In this document: one piece after another, positions 1-8,029 of the stretch
Position numbering within the stretch: the stretch's first letter is position 1
Layout: the number at the start of each line of letters is the position of its first letter
Source: CAZWVA01 sp964636885
GTDB lineage: Bacteria > Desulfobacterota_D > UBA1144 > Nemesobacterales > CSP1-2
Direction of reading: 5' to 3'
Assembly: GCA_964636885.1 (NCBI GenBank)
Contig: CAZWVA010000018.1
Coordinates: 1 to 39,571 of the forward strand
Length of the DNA stretch: 39,571 nt
Notes under the pieces: model-generated
What the model saw: the letters and a program-made list of their open reading frames with translations, nothing else
What the model was told of the DNA's origin: nothing
The model's database searches: none
Translations under genes and position numbers: made by a program

Positions 1-8
1 TACAGGAT

Positions 9-54
9 ATAGGTGATAAACCTATTTGACACTCTAATACCATCTATGTAATAC
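9..54 (+). promoter_or_regulatory. Probable mscL promoter with adjoining inverted repeat
   Basis: A TTGACA box lies at 26-31 and a weaker -10 candidate, TAATAC, follows after 17 bases at 49-54. This would place transcription start near 61, about 40 bases before the mscL ATG. A perfect 6-bp inverted repeat, ATAGGT-GATAA-ACCTAT, occupies 9-25 and abuts the -35 box. It could be an operator or the tail of a gene outside the window. The -35 box is seen directly; the -10 matches the consensus at only half its positions. Confidence 0.45.
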
Positions 55-100
55 TCGCTCCGTATATGAAACCACAAATTAGGAAAAAGGAGGATGAGAA

Positions 101-529
101 ATGTTAAAAGAGTTTAAAGAATTCGCAATGCAGGGGAACGTGGTTGATATGGCCGTTGGAATCATAATAGGAGCGGCTTTTGGCACCATCGTACAGTCAC
201 TTGTAAGCGATGTAATCATGCCGCCTATTGGTCTTCTACTCGGGAAAGTCGACTTCTCAAACCTCTTCTTAGTACTCAGAGATGGAGTGACCACAGGGCC
301 TTACGCCTCCCTTGCCGATGCAAAGAGGGCAGGTGCGGTTACGATCAACTACGGCGTTTTTGCCAATACGGTAATTAACTTCGTCATAGTCGCCTTTGCG
401 ATATTCTTCCTTATCCGTAGCATCAATAGGCTAAAGAAAGAAAAGGCAACACTTCCACCCCAACCCTCAAACGAGGAAAAGTTACTAACCGAGATCAGAG
501 ACATCTTAAAGCAAGCGCGTGGTGGATAA
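101..529 (+). CDS. mscL: Large-conductance mechanosensitive channel MscL
   Basis: The gene encodes the pentameric inner-membrane channel that opens under membrane tension and vents solutes during hypo-osmotic shock. The 142-residue product has the family's usual length. The N-terminal signature (MLKEFKEFAMQGNVVDMAVG) and the Gly/Ala-rich first transmembrane helix (IIIGAAFGTIVQSLV) are clear. A variable periplasmic loop, a second helix near residues 87-106 (NTVINFVIVAFAIFFLI) and the charged C-terminal bundle helix (EEKLLTEIRDIL) follow. An AGGAGG ribosome-binding site lies just before the ATG. The gene is convergent with the alternative complex III operon, and its stop lies only 6 bases from the end of that operon, so no separate terminator fits between them. 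Confidence 0.97.
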   Translation: MLKEFKEFAMQGNVVDMAVGIIIGAAFGTIVQSLVSDVIMPPIGLLLGKVDFSNLFLVLRDGVTTGPYASLADAKRAGAVTINYGVFANTVINFVIVAFAIFFLIRSINRLKKEKATLPPQPSNEEKLLTEIRDILKQARGG

Positions 530-535
530 ACGGGA

Positions 536-691
536 TCAGCCAACCCCAAAGGGAAGCCCCTTTAGGTACATTTGTATATGGGGGCCAAATAGAGCCACCG
601 CCGCTATAGTCAGTATGGCGCCCAAGACCCCAATGGCTATACCCGCTACGATGAGTTGAGTTATCCTCTCTAAGTCCTCGTTATCTTCCAT
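536..691 (-). CDS. 51-residue single-span membrane protein at the end of the act operon (ActG-like position)
   Basis: This short ORF begins MEDNEDLERITQLIVAG and ends KGLPFGVG. Its ATG shares one base with the actF stop (TAATG), so translation is probably coupled to actF. Residues about 12-35 form one hydrophobic helix (LIVAGIAIGVLGAILTIAAV), with an acidic N-terminus before it and a short basic tail after it. Alternative complex III commonly has a small membrane subunit, ActG, after ActF. The position and topology fit, but this protein is about half the length I would expect and I see no diagnostic motif. The identity as a complex subunit is therefore inferred from coupling and context. That it is translated is likely, because the stop-start overlap matches the other junctions of the operon. 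Confidence 0.6.
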   Translation of the reverse strand: MEDNEDLERITQLIVAGIAIGVLGAILTIAAVALFGPHIQMYLKGLPFGVG

Positions 692-1947
692 TAATGTCCT
701 CCAGAGTGATGGGAACCTGCCTTTCCACTAAAGAGCGGGTCCCCAACGGGGATAATAGGAAAGGTCCTTACAAAAAGCAAGAACGTAAGAAGGAAAGCGG
801 CCAAGAAACCAACGGTTATGATAATCTGGGTGGAACCGAAATGGATCTCATCGGTAAGGGAGGGTACGACTAGAATAAACTTCTCAAGCCAAAGACCGAT
901 GAAGGAAACGGAGGCTATAAAAGCGAGTATCGGAGCAACCACCTTTGTAGTCCTCGGAATAAGGGATATAAACGGGAAAAAGAAACAGCATGAGAGTACG
1001 ACCCAGGATAGTGTTCTAAACGGCTCCACCCTCACACGGGCGATTACGAACCCGATCTCTTCGGGCATGTTTCCGTACCAAATGGCGAGATACTGGGAGA
1101 ACATGAGATAGACCCAAAACATCGAGAACCCGAGTAGGAGCTTTCCTATGTCGTAGAACTGAAAAGGAGTTATATAGTCCTGCAAGCGAAGGTGCTTTCT
1201 AACAAACACGGAAAGGATAATAGTCGCCCCCATAGCGGCCAATAGGCTCGCTATAAAGTAGTATGGACCAAAGAGGGTACTAAACCACTCCGGATCGAGT
1301 GACATCATAAAATCCCAGGCGATAATGCTAAAGGTAATCGCATATATAAGGGCAATGGCGGGAGCGAGCTTTGATAGTTTATTCCAGCATTCCTTTCTAT
1401 CCTCCTCTCCTCTCCAGCCCGATGCTATCCAGCTGCATATTCCGGAGAGCCTGTTGCCAACCCCTCCCAGATCCTGTCTTAGGGAGTAATAGAGGTAAAC
1501 GAAGCTGAGCGTGAACATGACAAAAAGACCGATTATGTTTCTTGCAGAAACAAAGGACATGTTGAGCCATACGTCCTTTGGATGATGGTAGTGCTTAGTA
1601 GCATAGGGGAGGACGTGATCCTTGCCTATAAAGAGGAGAACGAGAAGCAGGATAAAGGATACGGGCAAGAAGGAGCCAAGGGCCTCACTCACCCTTAGAA
1701 GAGGTCTACCCCATCTTCCAGAGGTTATACGAAGGGCACAGGAAAACACGATTCCGCCTTGGGCAACCCCTGTCCAGAAGATAAAATTCACGAGATATAT
1801 CTGCCATGTCTCTTTGGCATCGGATCCCGATATACGGGAAACAAATGTGGCGATGCCCAAGATAACGAGCAAAAGAAGAGCCACAAGGAGCGGTATCGGA
1901 GGCCTCGGTTTTTTTGAAAGAATCTCGTCTCTAACTCTCTCGTCCAT
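691..1947 (-). CDS. actF: Alternative complex III subunit ActF, NrfD/PsrC-like quinol-binding membrane protein
   Basis: A 418-residue polytopic membrane protein of the NrfD/PsrC superfamily with about ten predicted helices, starting near residue 18 (LLVALLLLVILGIATFV) and ending near 400 with a His-rich tail (SHHSGGH). In alternative complex III, ActF pairs with ActC in the membrane, where quinol is oxidised and proton translocation has been proposed. Family-like segments include FWTGVAQGGIVFSC, ITFSIIAWDFMMSLDPEW and the WYGNMPEE loop. The ATG lies inside the end of the actE reading region (actE stops at 1949, actF starts at 1947), so the two genes nearly touch. The order actE-actF matches known act operons. 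A role as polysulfide or nitrite reductase anchor is less likely given the complete act set. Confidence 0.92.
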   Translation of the reverse strand: MDERVRDEILSKKPRPPIPLLVALLLLVILGIATFVSRISGSDAKETWQIYLVNFIFWTGVAQGGIVFSCALRITSGRWGRPLLRVSEALGSFLPVSFILLLVLLFIGKDHVLPYATKHYHHPKDVWLNMSFVSARNIIGLFVMFTLSFVYLYYSLRQDLGGVGNRLSGICSWIASGWRGEEDRKECWNKLSKLAPAIALIYAITFSIIAWDFMMSLDPEWFSTLFGPYYFIASLLAAMGATIILSVFVRKHLRLQDYITPFQFYDIGKLLLGFSMFWVYLMFSQYLAIWYGNMPEEIGFVIARVRVEPFRTLSWVVLSCCFFFPFISLIPRTTKVVAPILAFIASVSFIGLWLEKFILVVPSLTDEIHFGSTQIIITVGFLAAFLLTFLLFVRTFPIIPVGDPLFSGKAGSHHSGGH

Positions 1948-1948
1948 T

Positions 1949-2473
1949 TTACTGTGTCCTTTCCTCCGTGGTATTGAGTTTTCCTTGAAGCTTCCTTATG
2001 AAGTTGACCACATCCCATGCCTCATCGGAAGAGATGCTTTCATGATAACTCGGCATCATGACCTTTCCCCCGTATCTGATGTAGGCGTAGATGTATCCAT
2101 CGGTTCTTGCCTGGGTTCCGGGAGCGGTAAGATTAACCGGATAAAATCCACTCTTTATGACGGGGCCATCCCCTTTTCCACCCGGTCCATGACAGGCAGT
2201 GCAGTAGGTCTCAAACACCTTCTGGCCTTTTTGTATAGACGCATCGGAGGGCTTCCTGGGGTTTTCCGTTATCGCTTCGATCATCGCCCTGTCCTGCTGT
2301 ATGGGGATGCCATCGGTTGTGATCGAAGACGGCGGATACGCTATAGGCATTTCATAGGGTTTTATTGACGGCTGTTGCCACATATCGGTAGACCAGGGCA
2401 TGGCAAAAACCGGAACCGTACCCAAAACCATTAGGGCTAAGAACAAGGGGTATTTTCTCGATCTCTTAATCAA
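1949..2473 (-). CDS. actE: Alternative complex III subunit ActE, monoheme cytochrome c
   Basis: A 174-residue exported c-type cytochrome. The N-terminus is a signal or anchor sequence (KRSRKYPLFLALMVLGTVPVFA). One heme motif, CTACH, lies at residues 91-95, and the likely axial Met sits in GGKVMMPSYHESIS. ActE accepts electrons within the complex and passes them to soluble carriers. The start codon is TTG at 2473: GGAGG lies 9 bases upstream and no ATG is better placed. The gene follows actD after a 49-base gap, the only real spacer in the second half of the operon, and is followed within two bases by actF. Confidence 0.92.
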   Translation of the reverse strand: MIKRSRKYPLFLALMVLGTVPVFAMPWSTDMWQQPSIKPYEMPIAYPPSSITTDGIPIQQDRAMIEAITENPRKPSDASIQKGQKVFETYCTACHGPGGKGDGPVIKSGFYPVNLTAPGTQARTDGYIYAYIRYGGKVMMPSYHESISSDEAWDVVNFIRKLQGKLNTTEERTQ

Positions 2474-2522
2474 GCCTTTTTACCTCCCACTAATTTGGGA
2501 TTCCGGAAAATCCGAAATCAAA

Positions 2523-3035
2523 CTAGATTCCTTCAAACTTAATCTCCTCCGCTCCCGATGACCTAAGTATCTCTTCTACCTTCTTAATACCCTCCTTTCC
2601 ACAAACCACCATAACACCGAACTTGTCCTCCGAAAACCTTGGGTCGTACATGGCCAGCGGCGCATTCCGTCTTAAACGCGAGTTTATAAGGAGACCAAGA
2701 AGGGTTGCGAGTGCCCCTAAAAGCACGGTGAGCTCAAACACGATGATCATATAAGGTGGAAGAGAGACTATTGGTTTTGCGCTCGTCCTAAGGGGCCATG
2801 CCAGGGAGGTAAGAACCGTAAACCCGAGCCCGCATATAGCCCCAAGGGTTCCTCCTGTAAGTGTAAAAAAGCGCACGATGCTTTCCCTTTCCTTAAGCTC
2901 CTCTTCGATTTCATGATGAGGGAACGGGGAAAATACACGCAGGTTTCTGTAGCCCGCGCTCTTAAGCCTCTTTACCGTTTCTATAGTAGAGTCGAGATAA
3001 GAAAAAACCCCCAGTACACCCTGATCGCTTCTCAT
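2523..3035 (-). CDS. actD: Alternative complex III subunit ActD (DUF3341)
   Basis: A 170-residue protein of the DUF3341/ActD family. A soluble N-terminal part (VLGVFSYLDSTIETVKRLKS) precedes two transmembrane helices around residues 58-80 and 92-117, and a short soluble C-terminal domain (KFGVMVVCGKEGIKKVEEIL) ends the protein. In solved complexes ActD packs against the NrfD-like ActC and carries no cofactor. Its ATG overlaps the actC stop by 4 bases (ATGA), which implies translational coupling. No heme or iron-sulfur motif is present, as expected. Confidence 0.9.
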   Translation of the reverse strand: MRSDQGVLGVFSYLDSTIETVKRLKSAGYRNLRVFSPFPHHEIEEELKERESIVRFFTLTGGTLGAICGLGFTVLTSLAWPLRTSAKPIVSLPPYMIIVFELTVLLGALATLLGLLINSRLRRNAPLAMYDPRFSEDKFGVMVVCGKEGIKKVEEILRSSGAEEIKFEGI

Positions 3036-4366
3036 TTCGCCTTTGCCTCCTTAATAGGTGCCGGTAGAATCTCCTTCAGCTCGGCGATTGAGACCGCGGG
3101 AAGGGTTTTTATGAAGAGGAGGAAAAACATGAAGAACCAGGCAAAACTTCCCGCCGTGATCGCCAGTTCAACCAAAGAAACCTTGTAAATCCCCCAAGCA
3201 CCGGGCTCGAATTCATGGGAGAGGGAGATAACGATTATGTTAAACCTCTCAAACCACATGCCGATGTTTATAAAAAGGGATATTATAAAGAGCGCTTTTA
3301 TATTCGTACGGATCTTCTTGAACCAGAGGAAGAGCGGAACCACGGCATTGCAAAAGACCATGAGCCAGTAGAAAGGGGCATAAGGGCCCTTTACCCTAAA
3401 GAGGGTCTGTCCCCACTCAAATGGGTTTCCGCTATACCACGACATAAAGGGTTCAACCACGTAGGCATAAGTGACGATAAGAGAGGTAAGCATGATCATC
3501 TTTGCCATGGCCTCGAAGTTCTCAACGGTTATGTATTCCTCAAGGCGAAAGATCTTGCGTATCGGAACGACAAGCGTAATCACGAGGGCGAGTCCAGAGA
3601 AGATAGCACCGGCAACAAAATAAGGGGGGAATATGGTGGTATGCCACCCCGGCGTATTTGCCATGGCAAAGTCCCAGGACACGACGCTATGAACCGAAAT
3701 AACAAGCGGGGTTGCAAAGGCGGCAAAGTAGAGATACGCCCTCGTATAGTGTAGCCACTCCCAATTCGATCCCTTCCATCCAAGGGATAAGATCGTATAT
3801 ATGATCTTTCTCGGTTTCTCAAGCACCTTATCCCTTATAGCGGCAAGGTCGGGAATCATACCCACAAAGAAGAATATAGTGCTTACGGTTGCGTAGGTGC
3901 TTACGGCAAAAACGTCCCATATAAGGGGGGACCTGAAATTCACCCAAAGCTCGCGTTGGTTCGGATAGGGAAGAAGCCAGTAGAAGTTCCACACCCTTCC
4001 AAGGTGGATGAGTGGGAAGAGTCCTGCTGTCGCAACGGCAAAAACGGTCATCGCTTCGGCTATCCGGTATATGGATAACCGGAACCTGGCCCTAAAGAGG
4101 AAGAGGATGGCCGAAATCAGGGTTCCGGAATGCGCAATACCAACCCAGAAAACGAAATTCGTGATATATACGGCCCAAAAAACCGGATGTCTGTATCCCG
4201 CAACCCCCAAACCGGTATAGATCTGATAGATGAAACAGACCAAACCAATCCCAAGAACGACGAGATCAAACAGAAAGAGGGCCCACCACTTAACCGTAGG
4301 CTTATCAAGCATCCGTATTATATCGCGATTTACCTTTGAATAAGTTATGGTTGTTTCCTGGCTCAT
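3032..4366 (-). CDS. actC: Alternative complex III subunit ActC, NrfD-like quinol-oxidising membrane subunit
   Basis: A 444-residue integral membrane protein of the NrfD family with about ten helices between residues 28 and 430. Typical elements include the helix YITNFVFWVGIAHSGTLISAI, the LLPYPNQRELWVNFRSPLIWD loop before helix 4, SVHSVVSWDFAMANTPGWHTTIFPPYF, and the periplasmic loop WYSGNPFEWGQTLF. ActC forms the quinol site next to the 3Fe-4S end of ActB and is the main redox-coupled membrane subunit. The ATG shares one base with the actB stop (TAATG). ActC and ActF here share the same fold but are distinct in sequence, as in known complexes. Confidence 0.93.
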   Translation of the reverse strand: MSQETTITYSKVNRDIIRMLDKPTVKWWALFLFDLVVLGIGLVCFIYQIYTGLGVAGYRHPVFWAVYITNFVFWVGIAHSGTLISAILFLFRARFRLSIYRIAEAMTVFAVATAGLFPLIHLGRVWNFYWLLPYPNQRELWVNFRSPLIWDVFAVSTYATVSTIFFFVGMIPDLAAIRDKVLEKPRKIIYTILSLGWKGSNWEWLHYTRAYLYFAAFATPLVISVHSVVSWDFAMANTPGWHTTIFPPYFVAGAIFSGLALVITLVVPIRKIFRLEEYITVENFEAMAKMIMLTSLIVTYAYVVEPFMSWYSGNPFEWGQTLFRVKGPYAPFYWLMVFCNAVVPLFLWFKKIRTNIKALFIISLFINIGMWFERFNIIVISLSHEFEPGAWGIYKVSLVELAITAGSFAWFFMFFLLFIKTLPAVSIAELKEILPAPIKEAKAK

Positions 4367-7320
4367 TATGCTTTATCCCACTTTACTTTTTTTAGATATG
4401 TGATTGCCGGTTGCGTGTTTATCTCCTCATCAAAAACACGGTACCCCCTCTCGTCTTCTGAGAGACGGGATACCTCGCTTTCCGGGTCTTTCAGGTTTCC
4501 AAAGACTATCACCTTCGTAGGACAGGCTTGGGCGCACGCAGGCATAACCTCTCCGTCCCTTACGTCTCTTCCCTCGTCTTTTGCCCTATCCTTTGCAAAG
4601 CTTATCCTCTGTACGCAGAATGTGCATTTTTCCATGACCCCCATTCCCCTTACCGTAACATCCGGGTTAAGCTGCCAGTTAAGGGGCTCAGGCCACTTGT
4701 ACTGGAACCAGTTGAACCTCCTAACCTTGTAGGTGCAGTTGTTAGAGCAGTACCTCGTCCCGACACAACGGTTATACACCATGGCGTTGAGGCCCTCTTG
4801 ATTGTGGTATGTGGCATAAACGGGGCACACGGGTTCACAGGGAGCGTTGCCACACTGCTGACAGAGCATTGGAATGAATCTCGTTTCAAATCCCTCTCCA
4901 CCGTCCTCCTCTTCAAAGTACCTCTCGATCCTAATCCACGACATCTCGCGCCTTTTACCGATCTGTTCCTTGCCCACTATGGCTATGTTGTTCTCAGCGT
5001 AACACGCCGTAACACATGCACCGCATCCTATGCATTTCGAGAGGTCTATCGACATCCCCCAACGGTACTTCGGGTTCTCCTGCGGGGGATACATGGTTGG
5101 ATTCTCTTTCCGTTCCCTATGCACACCCCTCGCGAGCTCCCCTAGAGTTACAGCCCGAGCAACCTCTCTACCGTGCTGACCCATGCTGTATTGGGTCTTA
5201 ACCAGTTGTCCCCTTCTCCCGGTTCTTGAAACCTTGACCCTTGTGGAGAGCCACGCAAAACCGCCCGATGCCTCATCGATTGTGACGGGGAGTATGTCAA
5301 TCGGGTTTACCCCCCTATTTTGAGCGTACCTTCCGTAACTCGTATGCCCAAGGCCCAGTGGGATCGCAACGGTATCGGGCCTTATACCCTTATATATGAA
5401 GGCCTGAGTCTCTATCCTTCCATACGGGGATTCGATTGATAGAAAGTCACCCTCAGCGATCCCTAGTCTGTCAGCCGTTTGTGGATTTATCTCCACCCAA
5501 GAATCCCAAACAGCCGTCGTAAGGGCGTCTGGAAGCTCCTGGAGCCAGGGTTTATTCGCCCCCCTTCCGTCGTAGTACCTGTACGAGGGATAGGCAATAA
5601 GATACATATCACCCTGCCCCTCAAACCTAGGCTCGGCAAATGTGACCCCTAACACCCCGTCTGAGAGTCGAACGGGTATGGGCTCAACCTCCTTAAACAC
5701 TCCCCCGGCCTCGACCGCCTCCCTCCAAAATGTCTCAAAATCCTTCTCAGGGGCGAGACTCGGTTGGAGCCCATTCCTCCAGGAGTCCCTTAGATAGTCG
5801 TAAAAGGTGCTCCATGTAAAACGGTCCTTTAGACCCTCTATCCCTTTACTTATTGAGAGAATCACATCACCCGTGGGCTTTGTGTTGAAAACGGGAGACA
5901 TAACTGGCTGGATCAACCCGTAAACGCCCTCTCTGGGTATATAATCCCCCCATCTCTCAAGCGCCGTATGGTCTGGCAGGATGAGGTTTGCAAGCTCCGT
6001 CGTCTCGTCCATAAAGCTCGAGAAGCTTACGACAAATGGAACCCTTTTTAGGGCCTCCTCGAATCCAATGGAATCGGGGAGCGTAAAGGCCGGGTTTACG
6101 TTGTAGATCACAAGGAGCTCGACCTCGCCTCTGGACATGGAATCGACCAAGGAGGCGATCTCCTTAAAAGAGGCCGATTGAGAAACGGTTAGGGATTCTC
6201 CAAAATTGACCGTATCTCCTATGTTCCCGGCCATATAGTTCAGGATATTTATGGCAACGAGCGTGCCTGTAGCATTGGAAGAGGTGGTTGCCGCACCGCC
6301 TCCAATAGCGAGGCTCGGTTTTAATTCCACGAATTCCTTTGAGATACGCCTTATTGTCTCCTGTGGAACCTCGGTGAGTGAAGAGACCCTGTCGGTGGTA
6401 TATCCACTAAGGAAATTGGCTAGCTTAGCGGATTCATCGGAGGAGATAGAAGACAAACCCTCGCTTAGGATCACGTTCGCGATTCCAAGTGCGAGAAAGG
6501 CCTCGGTTCCCGGCTTAATGGATACCCACTCGTCGGCGCTTGCACCTGTAAGGGAGAGCCTGGGCTCCACCTGAACGAATCTTCCCATGGTCTTATCCCT
6601 GTAGCCGTGCATCTGGCTAAACCTCTTGGCGTATTCGGTAGGGGAAAGCCACGTCTCTAGAAAGTCCGCACCAAACGAGAGGAGGTATTTTGTCTTCTCT
6701 ATATGGTATGTTGGTATCTTATCCATGCCAAAGGCGATCCTGTTTGCTTCCCTTATAGGCTCATGTGCAAAGGTCTCATAAACGACGCGTTTACCGCCGA
6801 GCGCACCTAACCATTCGTCCATAAGCTTGCCAAGGCTCCCACCTATATGGTTAGTAAGGAATACGATACCATTAGCTTTACCCTTTTTCCGGATCTCCTG
6901 TATCCTTCCGACTAACGCCTTCTCGGCGCTATCCCAGCTTATAGGCTCGAGTCTTCCAGAGGTGTTCCTACTAAGAGGGCCACGTATACGGTCCGGATTG
7001 TAGAGACCTTGAAGTGCGGACTGACCGCGTGCACAGAGACTGCCGGAGTTGATCGGATTTAAAGGGTTACCTTCTATCTTTATCGCCCTTCCCTCACGGT
7101 TTTTAACTAAAATCCCGCACCCCGCTGGGCATTCGGTGCACGTACTGGCATACCATTTGGGGATACCGGGAATTATGTCGTCGGGTGGAATAACATAAGG
7201 GATTATCTGTTCTACAGGTTGAGGGGAACATCCCCCTGCTACGGCCGCAGTACCCCCGGCTACCCCTATGATTTTAAGGAAATCCCTTCTTTTCATCCCG
7301 CCCTTTTTGGTATCGGACAT
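4366..7320 (-). CDS. actB: Alternative complex III subunit ActB, Tat-exported molybdopterin-like plus ferredoxin-like iron-sulfur protein
   Basis: A 984-residue fusion of a molybdopterin-oxidoreductase-like domain (about residues 55-700) and a four-cluster ferredoxin-like domain (about 745-960). It relays electrons from ActC to the cytochrome subunits on the periplasmic side. The N-terminus has a Tat motif (KRRDFLK, Arg 11-12) and a lipobox-like VAGGC (Cys31). The C-terminal domain shows CIGCGACVTAC, CQQCGNAPCEPVCP, a CVGTRYCSNNC block and a final CTFC...CAQACP set, fitting three 4Fe-4S and one 3Fe-4S clusters. The N-terminal domain keeps Cys61, Cys64, Cys68 and Cys96 in the spacing of molybdoenzyme clusters. 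I chose the ATG at 7320 because GGAGG lies just before it; an in-frame TTG at 7332 overlaps that site and is less likely. The gap from actA is 12 bases. Confidence 0.95.
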   Translation of the reverse strand: MSDTKKGGMKRRDFLKIIGVAGGTAAVAGGCSPQPVEQIIPYVIPPDDIIPGIPKWYASTCTECPAGCGILVKNREGRAIKIEGNPLNPINSGSLCARGQSALQGLYNPDRIRGPLSRNTSGRLEPISWDSAEKALVGRIQEIRKKGKANGIVFLTNHIGGSLGKLMDEWLGALGGKRVVYETFAHEPIREANRIAFGMDKIPTYHIEKTKYLLSFGADFLETWLSPTEYAKRFSQMHGYRDKTMGRFVQVEPRLSLTGASADEWVSIKPGTEAFLALGIANVILSEGLSSISSDESAKLANFLSGYTTDRVSSLTEVPQETIRRISKEFVELKPSLAIGGGAATTSSNATGTLVAINILNYMAGNIGDTVNFGESLTVSQSASFKEIASLVDSMSRGEVELLVIYNVNPAFTLPDSIGFEEALKRVPFVVSFSSFMDETTELANLILPDHTALERWGDYIPREGVYGLIQPVMSPVFNTKPTGDVILSISKGIEGLKDRFTWSTFYDYLRDSWRNGLQPSLAPEKDFETFWREAVEAGGVFKEVEPIPVRLSDGVLGVTFAEPRFEGQGDMYLIAYPSYRYYDGRGANKPWLQELPDALTTAVWDSWVEINPQTADRLGIAEGDFLSIESPYGRIETQAFIYKGIRPDTVAIPLGLGHTSYGRYAQNRGVNPIDILPVTIDEASGGFAWLSTRVKVSRTGRRGQLVKTQYSMGQHGREVARAVTLGELARGVHRERKENPTMYPPQENPKYRWGMSIDLSKCIGCGACVTACYAENNIAIVGKEQIGKRREMSWIRIERYFEEEDGGEGFETRFIPMLCQQCGNAPCEPVCPVYATYHNQEGLNAMVYNRCVGTRYCSNNCTYKVRRFNWFQYKWPEPLNWQLNPDVTVRGMGVMEKCTFCVQRISFAKDRAKDEGRDVRDGEVMPACAQACPTKVIVFGNLKDPESEVSRLSEDERGYRVFDEEINTQPAITYLKKVKWDKA

Positions 7321-7332
7321 TTTTCCCTCCAA

Positions 7333-7902
7333 TTAGTAGTGACAGGTAAGGCAATCCTTAAGCTCGGTCAGCTGCTGTCCATCCCTTGCGTTCTGTGTGT
7401 GGCAACCCACGCACCAGCCCATCTCTATTCTATTTACCTTTTGGACTACATCCATAGTCTGCACCTCTCCATGACAGGTCGCACACTGGAACCCGCGGAG
7501 GATGTGCCTTTTGTGTGAAAAGCGAACAAAGTCAGGTAGGTAAGTAACCCTTACCCAGGGGATGGGTATCTTTTTATCCCAGTACTCCTTTACCTTCTGG
7601 ATCTCCTGCCTTATGTTTATCTTCTGTCCATCAAACTGGTATTCCACGTCCCGTCCGGCAACCTGGGAGTGGCAACCCATGCACTTCTGGATTGAAGGGA
7701 TACCGGGCATTGGGGATATATCAACATAGCTATGGCAGTATTGGCAGGGGATCTGGTTATCTCCCGCATGGATCTTATGGCTGAAAAGGATAGGTTGTGT
7801 TGGCCCCTTGGTTTGACTCTCGGCGATTGGATAGAGGTAGAAGCCCGCAAGTACAAGGATTAGAAGCAGGACAAACGGCAAGATAGCGATTCGTCTTCTC
7901 AT
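7333..7902 (-). CDS. actA: Alternative complex III subunit ActA, pentaheme cytochrome c
   Basis: A 189-residue membrane-anchored cytochrome. One N-terminal helix (residues 6-26, ILPFVLLLILVLAGFYLYP) precedes five heme-binding motifs: CQYCH (53-57), CMGCH (74-78), CATCH (140-144), CVGCH (164-168) and CLTCH (184-188). Several further His residues (SHKIHAG, SHKRH) can serve as distal ligands. This is the hallmark pentaheme subunit that opens alternative complex III operons, and it takes electrons from ActB. An AGGAAG ribosome-binding site lies shortly before the ATG, and a strong promoter lies about 70 bases upstream. Confidence 0.95.
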   Translation of the reverse strand: MRRRIAILPFVLLLILVLAGFYLYPIAESQTKGPTQPILFSHKIHAGDNQIPCQYCHSYVDISPMPGIPSIQKCMGCHSQVAGRDVEYQFDGQKINIRQEIQKVKEYWDKKIPIPWVRVTYLPDFVRFSHKRHILRGFQCATCHGEVQTMDVVQKVNRIEMGWCVGCHTQNARDGQQLTELKDCLTCHY

Positions 7903-7968
7903 CTCTTCCTACCTTAAGTGAAATGCATTTTCCTGGGAATATATGGCTTTTTGGAAAAATGCTTAGTA

Positions 7969-7996
7969 TGTATATCATACCCAAGCAATCTGTCAA
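7969..7996 (-). promoter_or_regulatory. Promoter of the act operon
   Basis: On the minus strand a perfect -35 box, TTGACA (7991-7996), is followed after 16 bases by TATACA (7969-7974). Transcription would start near 7962, giving a leader of about 60 bases before actA. The -10 element lies inside an inverted repeat, GTATG-ATATA-CATAC, which could be an operator. This is the only clear promoter between bioD and actA and implies that the act genes can be expressed independently of the upstream tpx-bioD genes. Confidence 0.65.
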
Positions 7997-8029
7997 GATT
8001 GTTCCTGGAGAACCGTACAGGTAAGGATT

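Noticed and set aside
1622..2368. Long ORFs antisense to the act genes (also 3215-3754 and 4528-5145).
   Set aside because: They oppose strongly supported genes, have biased Arg/Pro/His-rich composition and show no start signals.
691..4366. The NrfD-like proteins as polysulfide, tetrathionate or nitrite reductase anchors.
   Set aside because: The full order of pentaheme, Mo-like/ferredoxin fusion, NrfD, DUF3341, monoheme and NrfD is specific to alternative complex III.
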